This document shows positions 14,700-24,905 of a DNA stretch of 64,000 bases, one piece after another. Source of the stretch: Streptomyces sp. NBC_00289 (GTDB lineage: Bacteria; Actinomycetota; Actinomycetes; Streptomycetales; Streptomycetaceae). The stretch is from the NCBI RefSeq assembly GCF_041435115.1, contig NZ_CP108046.1, forward strand, positions 3,720,001 through 3,784,000, given 5' to 3'. Under the pieces are notes generated by a model. It was not told the origin of the DNA and did no database searches. It worked only from the letters and a program-made list of their open reading frames with translations. The first letter of the stretch is position 1, and each line of letters starts with the position of its first letter. A program made the position numbers and the translations under genes.

Positions 14700-15395
14700 A
14701 TGCCCCTCTCGTACTCGTACGACACCCCCGAAGTCCTGGACCGTCGCGAGGGCCCGTACGGCGAGGTCGTGTTGCGGCGCCACGGCGAGCTGCTGCAGAT
14801 CATCGCCAACGGGTGCTTCCTGATGGACACCTCCGACGGACGGTCGGAGCGGCTGCTGATGGACGCGGCGCTCGACGCCCTGGACGGGCGGCCGGCGCCC
14901 CCGGCCCGTCCGAGTGTGCTGATCGGCGGACTGGGCGTCGGATTCTCGCTCGCACACGCGGCGGCGAACCCGCGGTGGGGCCGGATCACGGTCGTCGAGC
15001 GCGAGCCCGCCATCGTCGACTGGCATCGCGGCGGTCCGCTGTCCGCGCTCTCGGCGCCCGCCCTCGCCGACCCGCGCACCGGGATTCTGGAAACGGACCT
15101 TGTCGCATTCGTCAATGAGACATGCGCCACGTACGACGCGCTGTGCCTGGACATCGACAACGGGCCCGGCTGGACGGTCACCGAGGGCAACGACAGCCTC
15201 TACTCCGTCGACGGACTGGCCAGCTGCGCAAGGGTGTTGAACCCGGGTGGCGTGTTGGCGGTGTGGTCGGCGCGGCCATCTCCGGAATTTGAAGGATCCC
15301 TACGGAATGCCGGGTTCCAACAGGTGCGTACCGAAGAGATCCCGGTTGCCCGGGGCGTTCCCGACGTCGTACATCTCGCCGTCCGACCTGGATAG
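14700..15395 (+). CDS. Spermidine synthase-like methyltransferase-fold protein
   Basis: 231 aa. The Rossmann nucleotide motif is VLIGGLGVGFSLAHAA, with the acidic residue of the next strand in ITVVEREPAIVDW. LCLDIDNGPGWTV corresponds to the aminopropyl-transfer region of polyamine synthases. The protein is shorter than classical SpeE (about 285 aa) and lacks its full N-terminal beta domain, so an actual polyamine reaction is not certain. No ribosome binding site is seen; CAGGAT at 14688-14693 lies 6 nt before the ATG, consistent with a leaderless transcript. Confidence 0.75.
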   Translation: MPLSYSYDTPEVLDRREGPYGEVVLRRHGELLQIIANGCFLMDTSDGRSERLLMDAALDALDGRPAPPARPSVLIGGLGVGFSLAHAAANPRWGRITVVEREPAIVDWHRGGPLSALSAPALADPRTGILETDLVAFVNETCATYDALCLDIDNGPGWTVTEGNDSLYSVDGLASCARVLNPGGVLAVWSARPSPEFEGSLRNAGFQQVRTEEIPVARGVPDVVHLAVRPG

Positions 15396-15516
15396 CAAAG
15401 GCGCGGTCACTCCCCGTACGCTGCCTACCTGACGCCGATCATTCAAGCGTCAATCGCAGTCATGCGCAGACAAGGGGTCACCCCACTGATCCCGGAAAGC
15501 AACTCAGGGGCGGGCG

Positions 15517-16254
15517 ATGGAGCAGACACACACCTCCCACAACGGTACGGCGGCGGCCCCCGGCGCTCAGCGCCGGGTTCTGGTCGTGGAGGACGATCCG
15601 ACGATCGTGGACGCCATCGCGACCCGCCTGCGCGCCGAGGGATTCCTCGTGCAAACGGCGGGCGACGGTCCGTCAGCGGTCGACACGGCCGAGGCCTGGC
15701 AGCCCGATCTGCTGATCCTCGACATCATGCTGCCCGGCTTCGACGGCCTGGAGGTCTGCCGCCGTGTGCAGGCCGCGCGTCCGGTGCCGGTGCTGATGCT
15801 GACCGCCCGCGACGACGAGACCGACATGCTGGTCGGACTCGGCGTGGGCGCCGACGACTACATGACCAAGCCGTTCTCGATGCGTGAGCTGGCCGCACGG
15901 GTGCACGTGCTGCTGCGCCGCGTGGAGCGGGCCGCGATCGCGGCCTCGACCCCGCGCAGCGGAATCCTGCGGCTGGGCGAGCTGGAGATCGACCACGCGC
16001 AGCGCCGGGTGCGGGTGCGCAGCGACGACGTGCATCTGACGCCCACCGAGTTCGACCTCCTGGTGTGCCTCGCCAACACCCCCCGCGCGGTGCTCTCCCG
16101 TGAGCAGCTGCTCGCCGAGGTGTGGGACTGGGCGGACGCCTCGGGTACCCGGACCGTCGACAGCCACATCAAGGCGCTGCGGCGGAAGATCGGCGCCGAG
16201 CGGATCCGCACGGTGCACGGTGTCGGTTACGCGCTGGAGACGCCGACGCCATGA
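15517..16254 (+). CDS. OmpR/PhoB-type response regulator
   Basis: 245 aa. The receiver domain (residues 20-135) has the acidic pair EDD, phospho-acceptor Asp69 in LLILDIMLPG and Lys in DDYMTKPF. The C-terminal winged helix carries LTPTEFDLLVCLANTPRAV and the recognition region GTRTVDSHIKALRRKIG. Its stop overlaps the kinase start by 4 bp, so the two form a cognate pair. The pair sits directly before kgd; whether it controls that gene cannot be told from sequence. Confidence 0.95.
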   Translation: MEQTHTSHNGTAAAPGAQRRVLVVEDDPTIVDAIATRLRAEGFLVQTAGDGPSAVDTAEAWQPDLLILDIMLPGFDGLEVCRRVQAARPVPVLMLTARDDETDMLVGLGVGADDYMTKPFSMRELAARVHVLLRRVERAAIAASTPRSGILRLGELEIDHAQRRVRVRSDDVHLTPTEFDLLVCLANTPRAVLSREQLLAEVWDWADASGTRTVDSHIKALRRKIGAERIRTVHGVGYALETPTP

Positions 16255-17357
16255 GCGACGGGCCGGCCCCACGGAGAAGCCCCGGGGAGCCCTGGGGGGG
16301 CGTACGCCCGTTCTCGATCAAGACCAAGCTGGGCGCGCTGGTCGTCGTCTCGGTGCTGATCACCACGGGGCTGTCGGTGATCGCGGTGCACACCAAGACG
16401 GAGCTGCGCTTCATCACGGTCTTCTCGATGATCGCCACACTGCTGATCACGCAGTTCGTGGCGCATTCGCTCACCGCGCCGCTGGACGAGATGAACACGG
16501 TGGCCCGGTCCATCTCGCACGGCGACTACACCCGCCGGGTACGTGAGAGCCGGCGCGACGAGCTGGGCGACCTGGCCCAGACGATCAACGTGATGGCCGA
16601 CGAGCTGGAGGCGCAGGAGCTCCAGCGCAAGGAGCTGGTGGCCAACGTCTCGCACGAGCTGCGGACGCCCATCGCGGGCCTGCGCGCGGTGCTGGAGAAC
16701 ATCGTCGACGGGGTCCAGCAGGCCGACCCCGAGACGATGCGTACGGCCCTGAAGCAGACCGAGCGGCTGGGCCGGCTGGTGGAGACGCTGCTCGACCTGT
16801 CCAGGCTGGACAACGGCGTCGTACCACTGAAGAAACGTCGCTTCGAGGTGTGGCCGTACCTGTCGGGCGTCCTGAAGGAGGCCAACATGGTCGCCTCCGC
16901 GCGCGCGGGCATCGCCTCCGGCTCCGGCAACCACACCCGTACGGACGTCCATCTGCACCTCGACGTGTCCCCGCCGGAGCTGACCGCGCACGCGGACCCG
17001 GAGCGGATCCACCAGGTCGTGGCCAACCTCATCGACAACGCGGTCAAGCACAGTCCGGCGCACGGCCGGGTGACGGTCAGGGCGCGGCGCGGGCCGCTGC
17101 CCGAGTCGCTGGACCTCGAGGTGCTGGACGAGGGCCCCGGCATCCCGAGGTCGGAGTGGCGCCGTGTGTTCGAGCGGTTCAACCGCGGCAACGTCAGCCG
17201 GCCGCACGGGCCCGGCAGCGACGGCGGCACGGGCCTCGGCCTGGCGATCGCCCGCTGGGCGGTGGATCTGCACGGCGGCCGGATCGGTGTGGCCGAATCC
17301 GACCGGGGCTGCAGGATTATCGTCACTCTCCCGGGAGAGTCTTCCGTCCCAAGTTGA
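16251..17357 (+). CDS. Sensor histidine kinase
   Basis: 368 aa from the ATG at 16251, which overlaps the regulator stop (ATGA). TM1 (LGALVVVSVLITTGLSVIAV) and TM2 (FITVFSMIATLLITQFVAHS) are joined by only a few residues, so there is almost no extracellular sensor and the signal is probably sensed in the membrane. A HAMP domain follows, then HisKA with the phospho-His in NVSHELRTPIAGLR, and HATPase_c with the N-box NLIDNAVKHS, DEGPGI and GTGLGLAIARWAV. It should phosphorylate the upstream response regulator. Confidence 0.95.
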   Translation: MSDGPAPRRSPGEPWGGVRPFSIKTKLGALVVVSVLITTGLSVIAVHTKTELRFITVFSMIATLLITQFVAHSLTAPLDEMNTVARSISHGDYTRRVRESRRDELGDLAQTINVMADELEAQELQRKELVANVSHELRTPIAGLRAVLENIVDGVQQADPETMRTALKQTERLGRLVETLLDLSRLDNGVVPLKKRRFEVWPYLSGVLKEANMVASARAGIASGSGNHTRTDVHLHLDVSPPELTAHADPERIHQVVANLIDNAVKHSPAHGRVTVRARRGPLPESLDLEVLDEGPGIPRSEWRRVFERFNRGNVSRPHGPGSDGGTGLGLAIARWAVDLHGGRIGVAESDRGCRIIVTLPGESSVPS

Positions 17358-17568
17358 CGTAAAGTTCGAACCGGAGCCACAAGATCCACGCGCTTCCGCG
17401 CTGACGGACACGTGTGATCAGGCAGAGGCCTGCGCCTGGTGGGCGCCGGACCGGGGCCGACGCACCCTCCCGCGTCCCCTCTGTTGCACAACCGCGCTTG
17501 TTTCCCGCCATTTCAAGCCCCGAAACCCGCTCTTTGATGTGACTTACGCGACGATGGACCAGCCCGGC

Positions 17569-17598
17569 CTGACCTCCACCCTCTGGGGGGCGTAGCCT
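17569..17598 (+). promoter_or_regulatory. Candidate promoter for kgd
   Basis: CTGACC (17569-17574) and TAGCCT (17593-17598) are separated by 18 bp and lie 50 bp before the chosen GTG start. The hexamers are imperfect, so this is a weak call. Nothing else notable is seen in the 290-bp gap after the kinase gene. Confidence 0.35.
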
Positions 17599-17648
17599 TT
17601 ATTCCCGCTGTCCATCACCTTGTGAAGCGGAAGAGGGCGGTTGCCGCC

Positions 17649-20600
17649 GTGTCGCCACAGTCCCCCAGTAACTCGAGCATCTCGACCGACGACCAAGCCG
17701 GGAAGAACCCCGCCGCGGCCTTCGGCCCCAACGAGTGGCTCGTCGACGAGATCTATCAGCAGTACCTCCAGGACCCGAATTCCGTAGACCGAGCCTGGTG
17801 GGACTTCTTCGCCGACTACAAGCCGGGCGCTCCTGCCGCCTCGGCCCCGGCGGGTACTGCGGCCGCGGGGGCCGCAGGGACCACCACCTCGGCCCCGGCC
17901 GCTCCCGCGCCCGCTGCTCCGGCCCCCGCGGCCGCCGCTCCGGCACCCGTGGTCCCGAAGCCCGCCGCCGCGGCTCCGGCTCCCGCCAAGGCCGCCGCTC
18001 CGGCGCCGGCCCCCGCGAAGCCGGCCGCCGCCGCCAAGCCGAAGGCCGCACCCGCCGCCGAGGGCCCGGAGCTGGTCCCGCTGCGCGGCCCCGCCGCCGC
18101 GGTGGCGAAGAACATGAACGCCTCGATCGAGGTGCCCACGGCCACGTCCGTGCGCGCGGTCCCGGTGAAGCTGCTCTTCGACAACCGCATCGTCATCAAC
18201 AACCACCTGAAGCGCGCCCGGGGCGGGAAGATCTCCTTCACCCACCTCATCGGCTACGCGATGGTGCAGGCCATCAAGGCCATGCCGTCGATGAACCACT
18301 CCTTCGCGGAGAAGGACGGCAAGCCGACCCTGGTCAAGCCGGCCCACGTCAACTTCGGTCTCGCCATCGACCTGGTGAAGCCGAACGGGGACCGCCAGCT
18401 CGTCGTCGCCGGCATCAAGAAGGCCGAGACGCTGAACTTCTTCGAGTTCTGGCAGGCCTACGAGGACATCGTCCGCCGTGCCCGTGACGGCAAGCTGACG
18501 ATGGACGACTTCACCGGTGTCACGGTCTCCCTGACCAACCCCGGCGGCCTCGGCACCGTGCACTCGGTCCCGCGTCTGATGCCCGGCCAGTCGGTCATCA
18601 TGGGCGTCGGCTCGATGGACTACCCGGCGGAGTTCCAGGGCACGTCCCAGGACACCCTGAACAAGCTCGGCATCTCGAAGGTCATGACGCTCACGTCGAC
18701 CTACGACCACCGGGTCATCCAGGGCGCCGCCTCCGGCGAGTTCCTGCGCATCGTCGCGAACCTCCTGCTCGGTGAGGGCGGTTTCTACGACGAGATCTTC
18801 GAGGCGCTGCGCATCCCCTACGAGCCGGTCCGCTGGCTCAAGGACATCGACGCCAGCCACGACGACGACGTCACCAAGGCCGCCCGCGTCTTCGAGCTGA
18901 TCCACTCCTACCGGGTCCGCGGCCACGTCATGGCCGACACCGACCCGCTGGAGTACCGCCAGCGCAAGCACCCCGACCTGGACATCACCGAGCACGGGCT
19001 CACCCTGTGGGACCTGGAGCGGGAGTTCGCGGTCGGCGGCTTCGCCGGCAAGTCCCTGATGAAGCTGCGCGACATCCTCGGCGTGCTGCGCGACTCGTAC
19101 TGCCGCACCACCGGCGTCGAGTTCATGCACATCCAGGACCCGAAGCAGCGCAAGTGGATCCAGGACCGGATCGAGCGCTCGCACTCCAAGCCGGAGCGCG
19201 AGGAGCAGCTGCGCATCCTGCGCCGTCTGAACGCGGCGGAGGCGTTCGAGACCTTCCTGCAGACGAAGTACGTCGGCCAGAAGCGCTTCAGCCTGGAGGG
19301 CGGCGAGTCCGTCATCCCGCTGCTCGACGCGGTCCTGGACTCGGCGGCGGAGTCCCGTCTGGACGAGGTCGTCATCGGCATGGCCCACCGCGGCCGCCTG
19401 AACGTGCTCGCCAACATCGTCGGCAAGTCGTACGCGCAGATCTTCCGCGAGTTCGAGGGCAACCTCGACCCGAAGTCGATGCACGGCTCCGGCGACGTGA
19501 AGTACCACCTGGGCGCCGAGGGAACCTTCACCGGACTGGACGGCGAGCAGATCAAGGTCTCGCTGGCCGCCAACCCCTCGCACCTGGAGGCGGTCGACCC
19601 GATCCTCGAGGGCATCGCCCGCGCCAAGCAGGACATCATCAACAAGGGCGGCACGGACTTCACGGTCCTGCCGGTCGCCCTGCACGGTGACGCGGCCTTC
19701 GCGGGCCAGGGCGTGGTGGCCGAGACCCTCAACATGTCGCAGCTGCGCGGTTACCGCACCGGCGGCACGGTCCACGTGGTCATCAACAACCAGGTCGGCT
19801 TCACCGCCGCCCCGGAGTCCTCCCGCTCGTCCATGTACGCCACCGACGTGGCCCGCATGATCGAGGCCCCGATCTTCCACGTGAACGGCGACGACCCCGA
19901 GGCCGTCGTGCGCGTCGCACGCCTGGCCTTCGAGTTCCGCCAGGCGTTCAACAAGGACGTGGTGATCGACCTCATCTGCTACCGCCGCCGCGGTCACAAC
20001 GAGTCGGACAACCCGGCCTTCACCCAGCCGCTGATGTACGACCTGATCGACAAGAAGCGCTCGGTGCGCAAGCTCTACACCGAGTCCCTGATCGGTCGCG
20101 GCGACATCACCCTGGAAGAGGCCGAGCAGGCCCTGCAGGACTACCAGGGCCAGCTGGAGAAGGTCTTCACGGAGGTCCGCGAGGCCACCTCGCAGCCGCT
20201 GTCGCCGGCGCCCTCCGACCCGCAGGCCGAGTTCCCGGTCGCCGTGAACACCGCGGTGTCCACGGAGGTCGTGAAGCGGATCGCCGAGTCCCAGGTCAAC
20301 ATCCCCGACCACGTCACCGTCCACCCGCGGCTGCTGCCCCAGCTCCAGCGCCGGGCGTCGATGGTCGAGGACGGCACGATCGACTGGGGCATGGGCGAGA
20401 CCCTCGCCATCGGCTCCCTCCTCCTGGAGGGCGTCCCGGTCCGGCTCGCGGGCCAGGACTCGCAGCGTGGCACGTTCGGCCAGCGTCACGCGGTGCTGAT
20501 CGACCGTGCGACGGGCGAGGACTTCACCCCGCTGCTGTACCTGTCCGAGGACCAGGCGCGCCTGAACGTCTACAACTCCCTGCTGTCGGAGTACGCGGCG

Positions 20601-21443
20601 ATGGGCTTCGAGTACGGCTACTCGCTGGCCCGCCCCGACGCGCTCGTCATGTGGGAGGCGCAGTTCGGCGACTTCGTCAACGGCGCGCAGACGGTCGTGG
20701 ACGAGTTCATCTCCTCGGCGGAGCAGAAGTGGGGCCAGACGTCCGGCGTCACCCTGCTGCTCCCGCACGGCTACGAGGGCCAGGGCCCGGACCACTCCTC
20801 GGCCCGCCCGGAGCGGTTCCTCCAGCTCTGCGCCCAGAACAACATGACGGTCGCGACGCCGACGCTCCCGTCGAACTACTTCCACCTTCTGCGGTGGCAG
20901 GTGCACAACCCGCACCACAAGCCGCTGATCGTCTTCACCCCGAAGTCGATGCTGCGCCTCAAGGCGGCCGCGTCGAAGGCGGAGGAGTTCACCGACCAGC
21001 AGTTCCGCCCGGTCATCGGCGACGCGTCGGCCGACCCGGCCGCCGTCCGCAAGGTCGTCTTCTGCGCCGGCAAGGTCTACTACGACCTCGAGGCCGAGCG
21101 TCAGAAGCGCGGCGCCTCGGACCCCGCGGCCGCCGAGACGGCGATCATCCGCCTCGAGCGCCTGTACCCGCTGCCGGGTGCCGAGCTCCAGGCCGAGATC
21201 GCCAAGTACCCGAACGCCGAGAAGTACCTGTGGGCCCAGGAGGAGCCGGCGAACCAGGGTGCGTGGCCGTTCATCGCGCTCAACCTGATCGACCACCTCG
21301 ACCTGGCGGTCGGCGCGGACGTGCCGCACGGGGAGCGGCTGCGCCGCATCTCGCGCCCGCACGGCTCCTCGCCGGCGGTGGGTTCGGCCAAGCGTCACCA
21401 GGCCGAGCAGGAGCAGCTGGTGCGTGAGGTGTTCGAGGCGTAG
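17649..21443 (+). CDS. kgd: Multifunctional 2-oxoglutarate dehydrogenase/decarboxylase (Kgd, fused E2-E1)
   Basis: 1264 aa from GTG 17649 (GAGGG 11 nt upstream); a GTG at 17622 has no ribosome binding site. Order: OGDH N-terminal helix ([16 protein letters not shown]), an Ala/Pro-rich linker (about residues 60-135), an E2 succinyltransferase-like core with [14 protein letters not shown] (His about 354), then a full E1 part with the ThDP region [16 protein letters not shown] to INNQVGF. There is no lipoyl domain, as in mycobacterial Kgd/SucA; lipoyl groups come from the shared E2. It converts 2-oxoglutarate to succinyl-CoA within a mixed PDH/ODH complex, with possible decarboxylase or carboligase activity. 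In actinobacteria the enzyme is controlled by the FHA protein GarA/OdhI. Confidence 0.96.
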   Translation: MSPQSPSNSSISTDDQAGKNPAAAFGPNEWLVDEIYQQYLQDPNSVDRAWWDFFADYKPGAPAASAPAGTAAAGAAGTTTSAPAAPAPAAPAPAAAAPAPVVPKPAAAAPAPAKAAAPAPAPAKPAAAAKPKAAPAAEGPELVPLRGPAAAVAKNMNASIEVPTATSVRAVPVKLLFDNRIVINNHLKRARGGKISFTHLIGYAMVQAIKAMPSMNHSFAEKDGKPTLVKPAHVNFGLAIDLVKPNGDRQLVVAGIKKAETLNFFEFWQAYEDIVRRARDGKLTMDDFTGVTVSLTNPGGLGTVHSVPRLMPGQSVIMGVGSMDYPAEFQGTSQDTLNKLGISKVMTLTSTYDHRVIQGAASGEFLRIVANLLLGEGGFYDEIFEALRIPYEPVRWLKDIDASHDDDVTKAARVFELIHSYRVRGHVMADTDPLEYRQRKHPDLDITEHGLTLWDLEREFAVGGFAGKSLMKLRDILGVLRDSYCRTTGVEFMHIQDPKQRKWIQDRIERSHSKPEREEQLRILRRLNAAEAFETFLQTKYVGQKRFSLEGGESVIPLLDAVLDSAAESRLDEVVIGMAHRGRLNVLANIVGKSYAQIFREFEGNLDPKSMHGSGDVKYHLGAEGTFTGLDGEQIKVSLAANPSHLEAVDPILEGIARAKQDIINKGGTDFTVLPVALHGDAAFAGQGVVAETLNMSQLRGYRTGGTVHVVINNQVGFTAAPESSRSSMYATDVARMIEAPIFHVNGDDPEAVVRVARLAFEFRQAFNKDVVIDLICYRRRGHNESDNPAFTQPLMYDLIDKKRSVRKLYTESLIGRGDITLEEAEQALQDYQGQLEKVFTEVREATSQPLSPAPSDPQAEFPVAVNTAVSTEVVKRIAESQVNIPDHVTVHPRLLPQLQRRASMVEDGTIDWGMGETLAIGSLLLEGVPVRLAGQDSQRGTFGQRHAVLIDRATGEDFTPLLYLSEDQARLNVYNSLLSEYAAMGFEYGYSLARPDALVMWEAQFGDFVNGAQTVVDEFISSAEQKWGQTSGVTLLLPHGYEGQGPDHSSARPERFLQLCAQNNMTVATPTLPSNYFHLLRWQVHNPHHKPLIVFTPKSMLRLKAAASKAEEFTDQQFRPVIGDASADPAAVRKVVFCAGKVYYDLEAERQKRGASDPAAAETAIIRLERLYPLPGAELQAEIAKYPNAEKYLWAQEEPANQGAWPFIALNLIDHLDLAVGADVPHGERLRRISRPHGSSPAVGSAKRHQAEQEQLVREVFEA

Positions 21444-21571
21444 GCGCTGCCGCTGCGGGGTGCGTCGGCTGCGGTGCGCCCGCTGCGGCGGTGGTTGTCG
21501 GCTGCGGGTGCGTTGTGGCTGTCGCCAGTTCCCCGCGCCCCTTCGGGGCACGGTCGGCGGCGCATGATCGA

Positions 21572-21608
21572 GGGTCCGGCCCGAGTCGTGGTGACTCGGA
21601 CCGGGCCC
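21572..21608 (+). terminator. Terminator hairpin after kgd
   Basis: Arms 21572-21587 and 21593-21608 (16 bp, two G-T type mismatches) enclose a 5-nt loop and are followed by TTT. It lies between kgd and the next small gene. Confidence 0.8.
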
Positions 21609-21695
21609 TTTGGCGTTCGTACGGCCTTACCCTGGAGGGCAGGGCGTGTTCACGGGAGCGAGCAGGGCTCGTCCCGTCCGTATCAGGAGCGAGAG

Positions 21696-21875
21696 TTGTA
21701 CTTCACCGACCGAGGCATCGAAGAACTGGCGAAGCGGCGCGGCGAGGAGGAGGTCACCTTCGAGTGGCTCGCCGAGCAGCTGCGGACGTTCGTCGACCTG
21801 AACCCTGACTTCGAGGTGCCGGTGGAGCGGCTGGCGACGTGGCTGGCCCGGCTGGACGACGAGGACGAGGAGTAG
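21696..21875 (+). CDS. DUF6104-type small protein
   Basis: 59 aa from a TTG at 21696, chosen because AGGAG (21685-21689) is 6 nt upstream and the protein then begins YFTDRGIEELAKRRGEEEV. It is highly charged and acidic, has no membrane segment and ends in DDEDEE. This short family is found in Streptomyces next to kgd; its function is unknown. A strong hairpin separates it from kgd, so it is likely transcribed on its own. Confidence 0.8.
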   Translation: MYFTDRGIEELAKRRGEEEVTFEWLAEQLRTFVDLNPDFEVPVERLATWLARLDDEDEE

Positions 21876-22124
21876 GTCCTCGGCGGGGGCGCCGCGACCC
21901 CGGGCTTCCCGGTCCGCGTCGCCGTCCCCGCTCCCGTACGTTCCCGCGCGTGCCGCCTCGCCGCGATACGTGCCGCTGTGCGAGCCGCTCCGTACGAGCC
22001 GCCGTACATGCCGCAGGTCCCGGGGTCATCCGGGAGACCTGCCGCCCGTGTGATCCCGCTCCGGGGCGCCGTGCCGCCCCGTTCGAGCCCTCTTTCCGGC
22101 TTCGCCGTCCCCTGAACGGGTGTC

Positions 22125-22152
22125 TTGACTTTCGCGTGCCGCGATATATCGT
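22125..22152 (+). promoter_or_regulatory. Promoter of the DUF4097/PadR operon with overlapping palindromic operator
   Basis: -35 TTGACT (22125-22130) and -10 TATCGT (22147-22152) are spaced 16 bp. The perfect 10-bp palindrome CGATATATCG (22142-22151) covers the -10, and a related half GCGATAT lies at 22167-22173. Because the operon encodes a PadR repressor, autoregulation through this site is the simplest reading. The 324-bp gap before the gene holds nothing else I can name. Confidence 0.7.
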
Positions 22153-22199
22153 GAATAGCGGAAGACGCGATATGGCGCGTTGCTACGGGAGGTCGCATC

Positions 22200-23189
22200 A
22201 TGTCCGAGTGGTCCGTCGCAGAGCCCCGGAAGCTCACGTTCGACGAGCCCGTGAGGGAACTCCACGTACGCATCGTCAATGGCACGGTGAACGTCGTGGG
22301 CACCGACGAAGGTTCCGCCCGCCTCGAGATCTCCGAGATCGAGGGGCCGCCGCTGACGGTCAGCCAGGAGGGCGGCACGCTCACCGTGGCGTACGACGAC
22401 CTGCCATGGCGGGGCTTTCTCAAGTGGCTCGACCGGAAGGGCTGGCGGCGCAGCGCGGTCGTCTCCCTGGCCGTGCCGGCCGACACCCGCGTCGAAGTGG
22501 GCGTCGTCGGCGCCGCGGCGGTCGTCTCCGGGCTGCGCGGGCCCTCCGTGGTGAAGGGGGTCACCGGCGACACGACCCTCGTCGCCCTGTCCGGCCCGGT
22601 CCGCGCGGACACGGTGTCGGGGAACCTGGAGGCCCAGGCCGTCACCGGCGACCTGCGGTTCAACTCCGTCTCCGGCGACCTCACCGTCGTCGAGGGCTCG
22701 GGCTCCTCCGTGCGGGCCGACTCGGTCAGCGGCTCCATGATCGTCGACCTCGACCCGGGCGGCCCCACCGACATCGGGCTGACCAGCGTCTCGGGCGAGA
22801 TCGCCATCCGGCTGCCCGCGCCGGCGGACGCCGAGGTCGAGGCGAACACCGCGAGCGGCACGATCTCCAACGCCTTCGAGGGTCTCCGCGTGCACGGTCA
22901 GTGGGGCGCCCACAAGATCACCGGGCGGCTCGGCGCCGGCACCGGCAAACTCCGCGCGACGACCGTCTCCGGCTCCATCGCCCTGCTGCGCCGGCCGCCG
23001 GCGGAGGACGAGGAGACGGAACCGTGGGACACCGGCGATTCCGGTACGCGGACCGAGGGCGCCAAGTCGGCTGCCGACGACCCGGTGGGCGGGCCGCACG
23101 GCGATTCGGGGGACAATTCCGCTTCCGGCCCGGGCGAGGGTTCGACCAGCGCCCCGGCCGACGGCACGACCGACAAGAAGGTGCTCTGA
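22200..23189 (+). CDS. DUF4097-family beta-strand repeat protein
   Basis: 329 aa with a GGGAGG ribosome binding site 6 nt upstream. The middle consists of many short beta repeats with the recurring pattern SG-S-V-V (VKGVTGDTTLVALSG, VTGDLRFNSVSGDL, ADSVSGSMIVDL, TSVSGEIAIRL), typical of DUF4097 beta-helix or adhesin-like proteins. The C-terminal 80 residues are acidic and disordered. There is no signal peptide or membrane segment, so it appears cytoplasmic. It is followed by a PadR gene one base after its stop; the two are co-transcribed. Molecular role unknown. Confidence 0.85.
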   Translation: MSEWSVAEPRKLTFDEPVRELHVRIVNGTVNVVGTDEGSARLEISEIEGPPLTVSQEGGTLTVAYDDLPWRGFLKWLDRKGWRRSAVVSLAVPADTRVEVGVVGAAAVVSGLRGPSVVKGVTGDTTLVALSGPVRADTVSGNLEAQAVTGDLRFNSVSGDLTVVEGSGSSVRADSVSGSMIVDLDPGGPTDIGLTSVSGEIAIRLPAPADAEVEANTASGTISNAFEGLRVHGQWGAHKITGRLGAGTGKLRATTVSGSIALLRRPPAEDEETEPWDTGDSGTRTEGAKSAADDPVGGPHGDSGDNSASGPGEGSTSAPADGTTDKKVL

Positions 23190-23190
23190 C

Positions 23191-24252
23191 ATGCCCCCCG
23201 TCTTCGCCCACGGCCGCCTGCGCCTCTACCTGCTGAAGCTGCTCGACGAAGCCCCGCGCCACGGCTACGAGGTGATCCGACTCCTCGAGGAGCGCTTCCA
23301 GGGGTTGTACGCACCGTCGGCGGGCACCGTCTACCCGCGACTGGCCAAGCTGCAGGCCGAGGGTCTGGTCACCCACACCACCGAAGGCGGACGCAAGGTG
23401 TACGCCATCACGGACGCGGGCCGCGCCGAACTCGCCGACCGCAGCGGCGAACTGGCCGACCTGGAACTGGAGATCCGCGAGTCGGTCGCCGAACTGGCCG
23501 CGGAGATCCGTGCCGACGTGCGCGGCGCGGCGGGTGACCTGCGGCGCGAGATGCGGGCGGCGGCGACCGAGGCCCGACGCGGCGGCACCAAGGCCGGTCG
23601 CGGGCAGGACCTTCCCTTCGGGGACCTGGGCGAGCTCGGCGACAAGGAGGCCTGGCGCGCCGCGAAGGAGGAGATGCGCCGCGTCAAGCAGGAGTGGAAG
23701 GAACAGGCCCGGCGCGCCAAGGACGAGAGCCGGCGGGCCCGCGAGGAGGCCCAGCGGGCCCGCAACCAGGCCAAGGATGCGCAGGACCGGGCGCGGGCCC
23801 AGGCGCAGGAGGAGATGCAGCGCATCGCCCGGCGGGTCCAGGACCAGGTGCAGGACCACTTCGCACGGGGCGACTGGCCGACGGGGGTGCGGGAAGGACT
23901 GACCGAACTGGCCAAGGAGTTCGGAGAGTTCGGGAAGGACTACGGCAAGGAGTTCGGGAAGGACTTCGGCTTCGGACGCGGCAGCGCGGACAAGGCGGCA
24001 CCGCGACCCGAGTACACGGACACCCCGGAGGACTTCCCGGCCGGGTTCGAACCCGCCTGGGCGCACGAGGACGCGGACTCCTCCGGCGACCCGGCCCGCG
24101 ACCTGGACCGCCTGCTCGACCGCTTCCGGGACGACATCCGTGACGCGGCCCGGGACCACGGCGTCACCGCCGACCAGCTCCGCGACGCCCGCCGCCATCT
24201 CTCCTCGGCGGCGGCGCACATCGGGGCGCTGCTGCGCACGCCGAAGGTCTGA
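23191..24252 (+). CDS. PadR-family regulator with long helical C-terminal region
   Basis: 353 aa, longer than typical PadR proteins (110-200 aa). Residues 1-90 are the PadR winged helix (RLYLLKLLDEAPRHGYEVIRLLEERF, then APSAGTVYPRLAKLQAEGLV). Residues about 95-235 are a highly charged Arg/Glu/Ala helix, probably a coiled coil (RRAREEAQRARNQAKDAQDR). The C-terminus again is helical (LLDRFRDDIRDAARDHGVTA). It probably represses its own operon by binding the CGATATATCG palindrome over the promoter. The partner DUF4097 protein may be the effector or sensor. Confidence 0.88.
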   Translation: MPPVFAHGRLRLYLLKLLDEAPRHGYEVIRLLEERFQGLYAPSAGTVYPRLAKLQAEGLVTHTTEGGRKVYAITDAGRAELADRSGELADLELEIRESVAELAAEIRADVRGAAGDLRREMRAAATEARRGGTKAGRGQDLPFGDLGELGDKEAWRAAKEEMRRVKQEWKEQARRAKDESRRAREEAQRARNQAKDAQDRARAQAQEEMQRIARRVQDQVQDHFARGDWPTGVREGLTELAKEFGEFGKDYGKEFGKDFGFGRGSADKAAPRPEYTDTPEDFPAGFEPAWAHEDADSSGDPARDLDRLLDRFRDDIRDAARDHGVTADQLRDARRHLSSAAAHIGALLRTPKV

Positions 24253-24332
24253 GCTCGGCCGCCTCCGGCAGCCGGCGGCACGTGGCCGCCGCGCCGGAGG
24301 TGCCGCACCCCCCGCTCTCCGGGGAGACCTGC

Positions 24333-24905
24333 TCAGCCCGCCTTCGCCTGCCCCTCGCCGTACAGGACCCGGGTGAGCGAGTCATACGTCACTCCGTGGT
24401 CGGCGAGGGCCTCGGCGGGGACGCCGGGGCGGGCGACCAGCGCCAGGAGAATGTGTTCGTCGCCGATGCTCCGTTCCCGGCGGGCGACGGCGACGCGCAG
24501 GGTCCCGACGAGCAGGTCCTTGGCGCTGCGGCCGAACGGCCGCCGTCCGGACCACCCGCCGAGCGCACCGCTCCTGACGCCGGCCGCCAGCGCCCCTTCG
24601 CCGTGGACCTCCTCCACCCTCGACACGATGTCCGACAGGTCGATGCCCAGCCCGGACAGCGCGTCCGCGTCGGCCCGCGAGAGGCCGCCTCGGCGGCGGG
24701 CCTCGGCCAGCTCCCCCACCAGCCCGTCACGCCCGCCGGGCGGCAGACCGAGCGAGGCCAGCGCGAACGAGCCGCGGCTGCCCTCCCGGTCGAGCAGCGC
24801 GAGCAACATGTGTGTCTCCTCGACCCGTTCCGCACCCTCCCGCTCGGCATGCCCCACCGCGCCCTCGACCACGGCGCGGGCATCCTTCGTGAACCGCTCG
24901 AACAT
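24333..24905 (-). CDS. Stand-alone Clp N-terminal (Clp_N) domain protein without ATPase
   Basis: 190 aa from ATG 24905. It begins MFERFTKDARAVVEGAVGHA and contains two Clp_N repeats: the first with ERVEETHMLLALLDREGS, the second with RSIGDEHILLALVARPG after the joining segment FGRSAKDLLVGTLRVAVARRE. There is no Walker motif, so it is not an unfoldase; it resembles the N-domain of ClpC/ClpA that binds adaptors and substrates. Possible roles are an adaptor, a decoy or a phosphoarginine-type reader. The start overlaps the stop of the upstream HTH gene (TGATG), so the two are co-translated. Confidence 0.88.
   Translation of the reverse strand: MFERFTKDARAVVEGAVGHAEREGAERVEETHMLLALLDREGSRGSFALASLGLPPGGRDGLVGELAEARRRGGLSRADADALSGLGIDLSDIVSRVEEVHGEGALAAGVRSGALGGWSGRRPFGRSAKDLLVGTLRVAVARRERSIGDEHILLALVARPGVPAEALADHGVTYDSLTRVLYGEGQAKAG

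Noticed and set aside
17622..17648. Upstream GTG start for kgd at 17622
   Set aside because: No ribosome binding site; the GTG at 17649 has GAGGG upstream and gives the usual N-terminus.
17544..21551. Very long open frame (over 1300 codons) on the minus strand opposite kgd
   Set aside because: It is the mirror of the GC-rich codon bias of kgd; its translation is repetitive Arg/Gly/Val-rich with no domain, whereas kgd is a complete, well-known enzyme.
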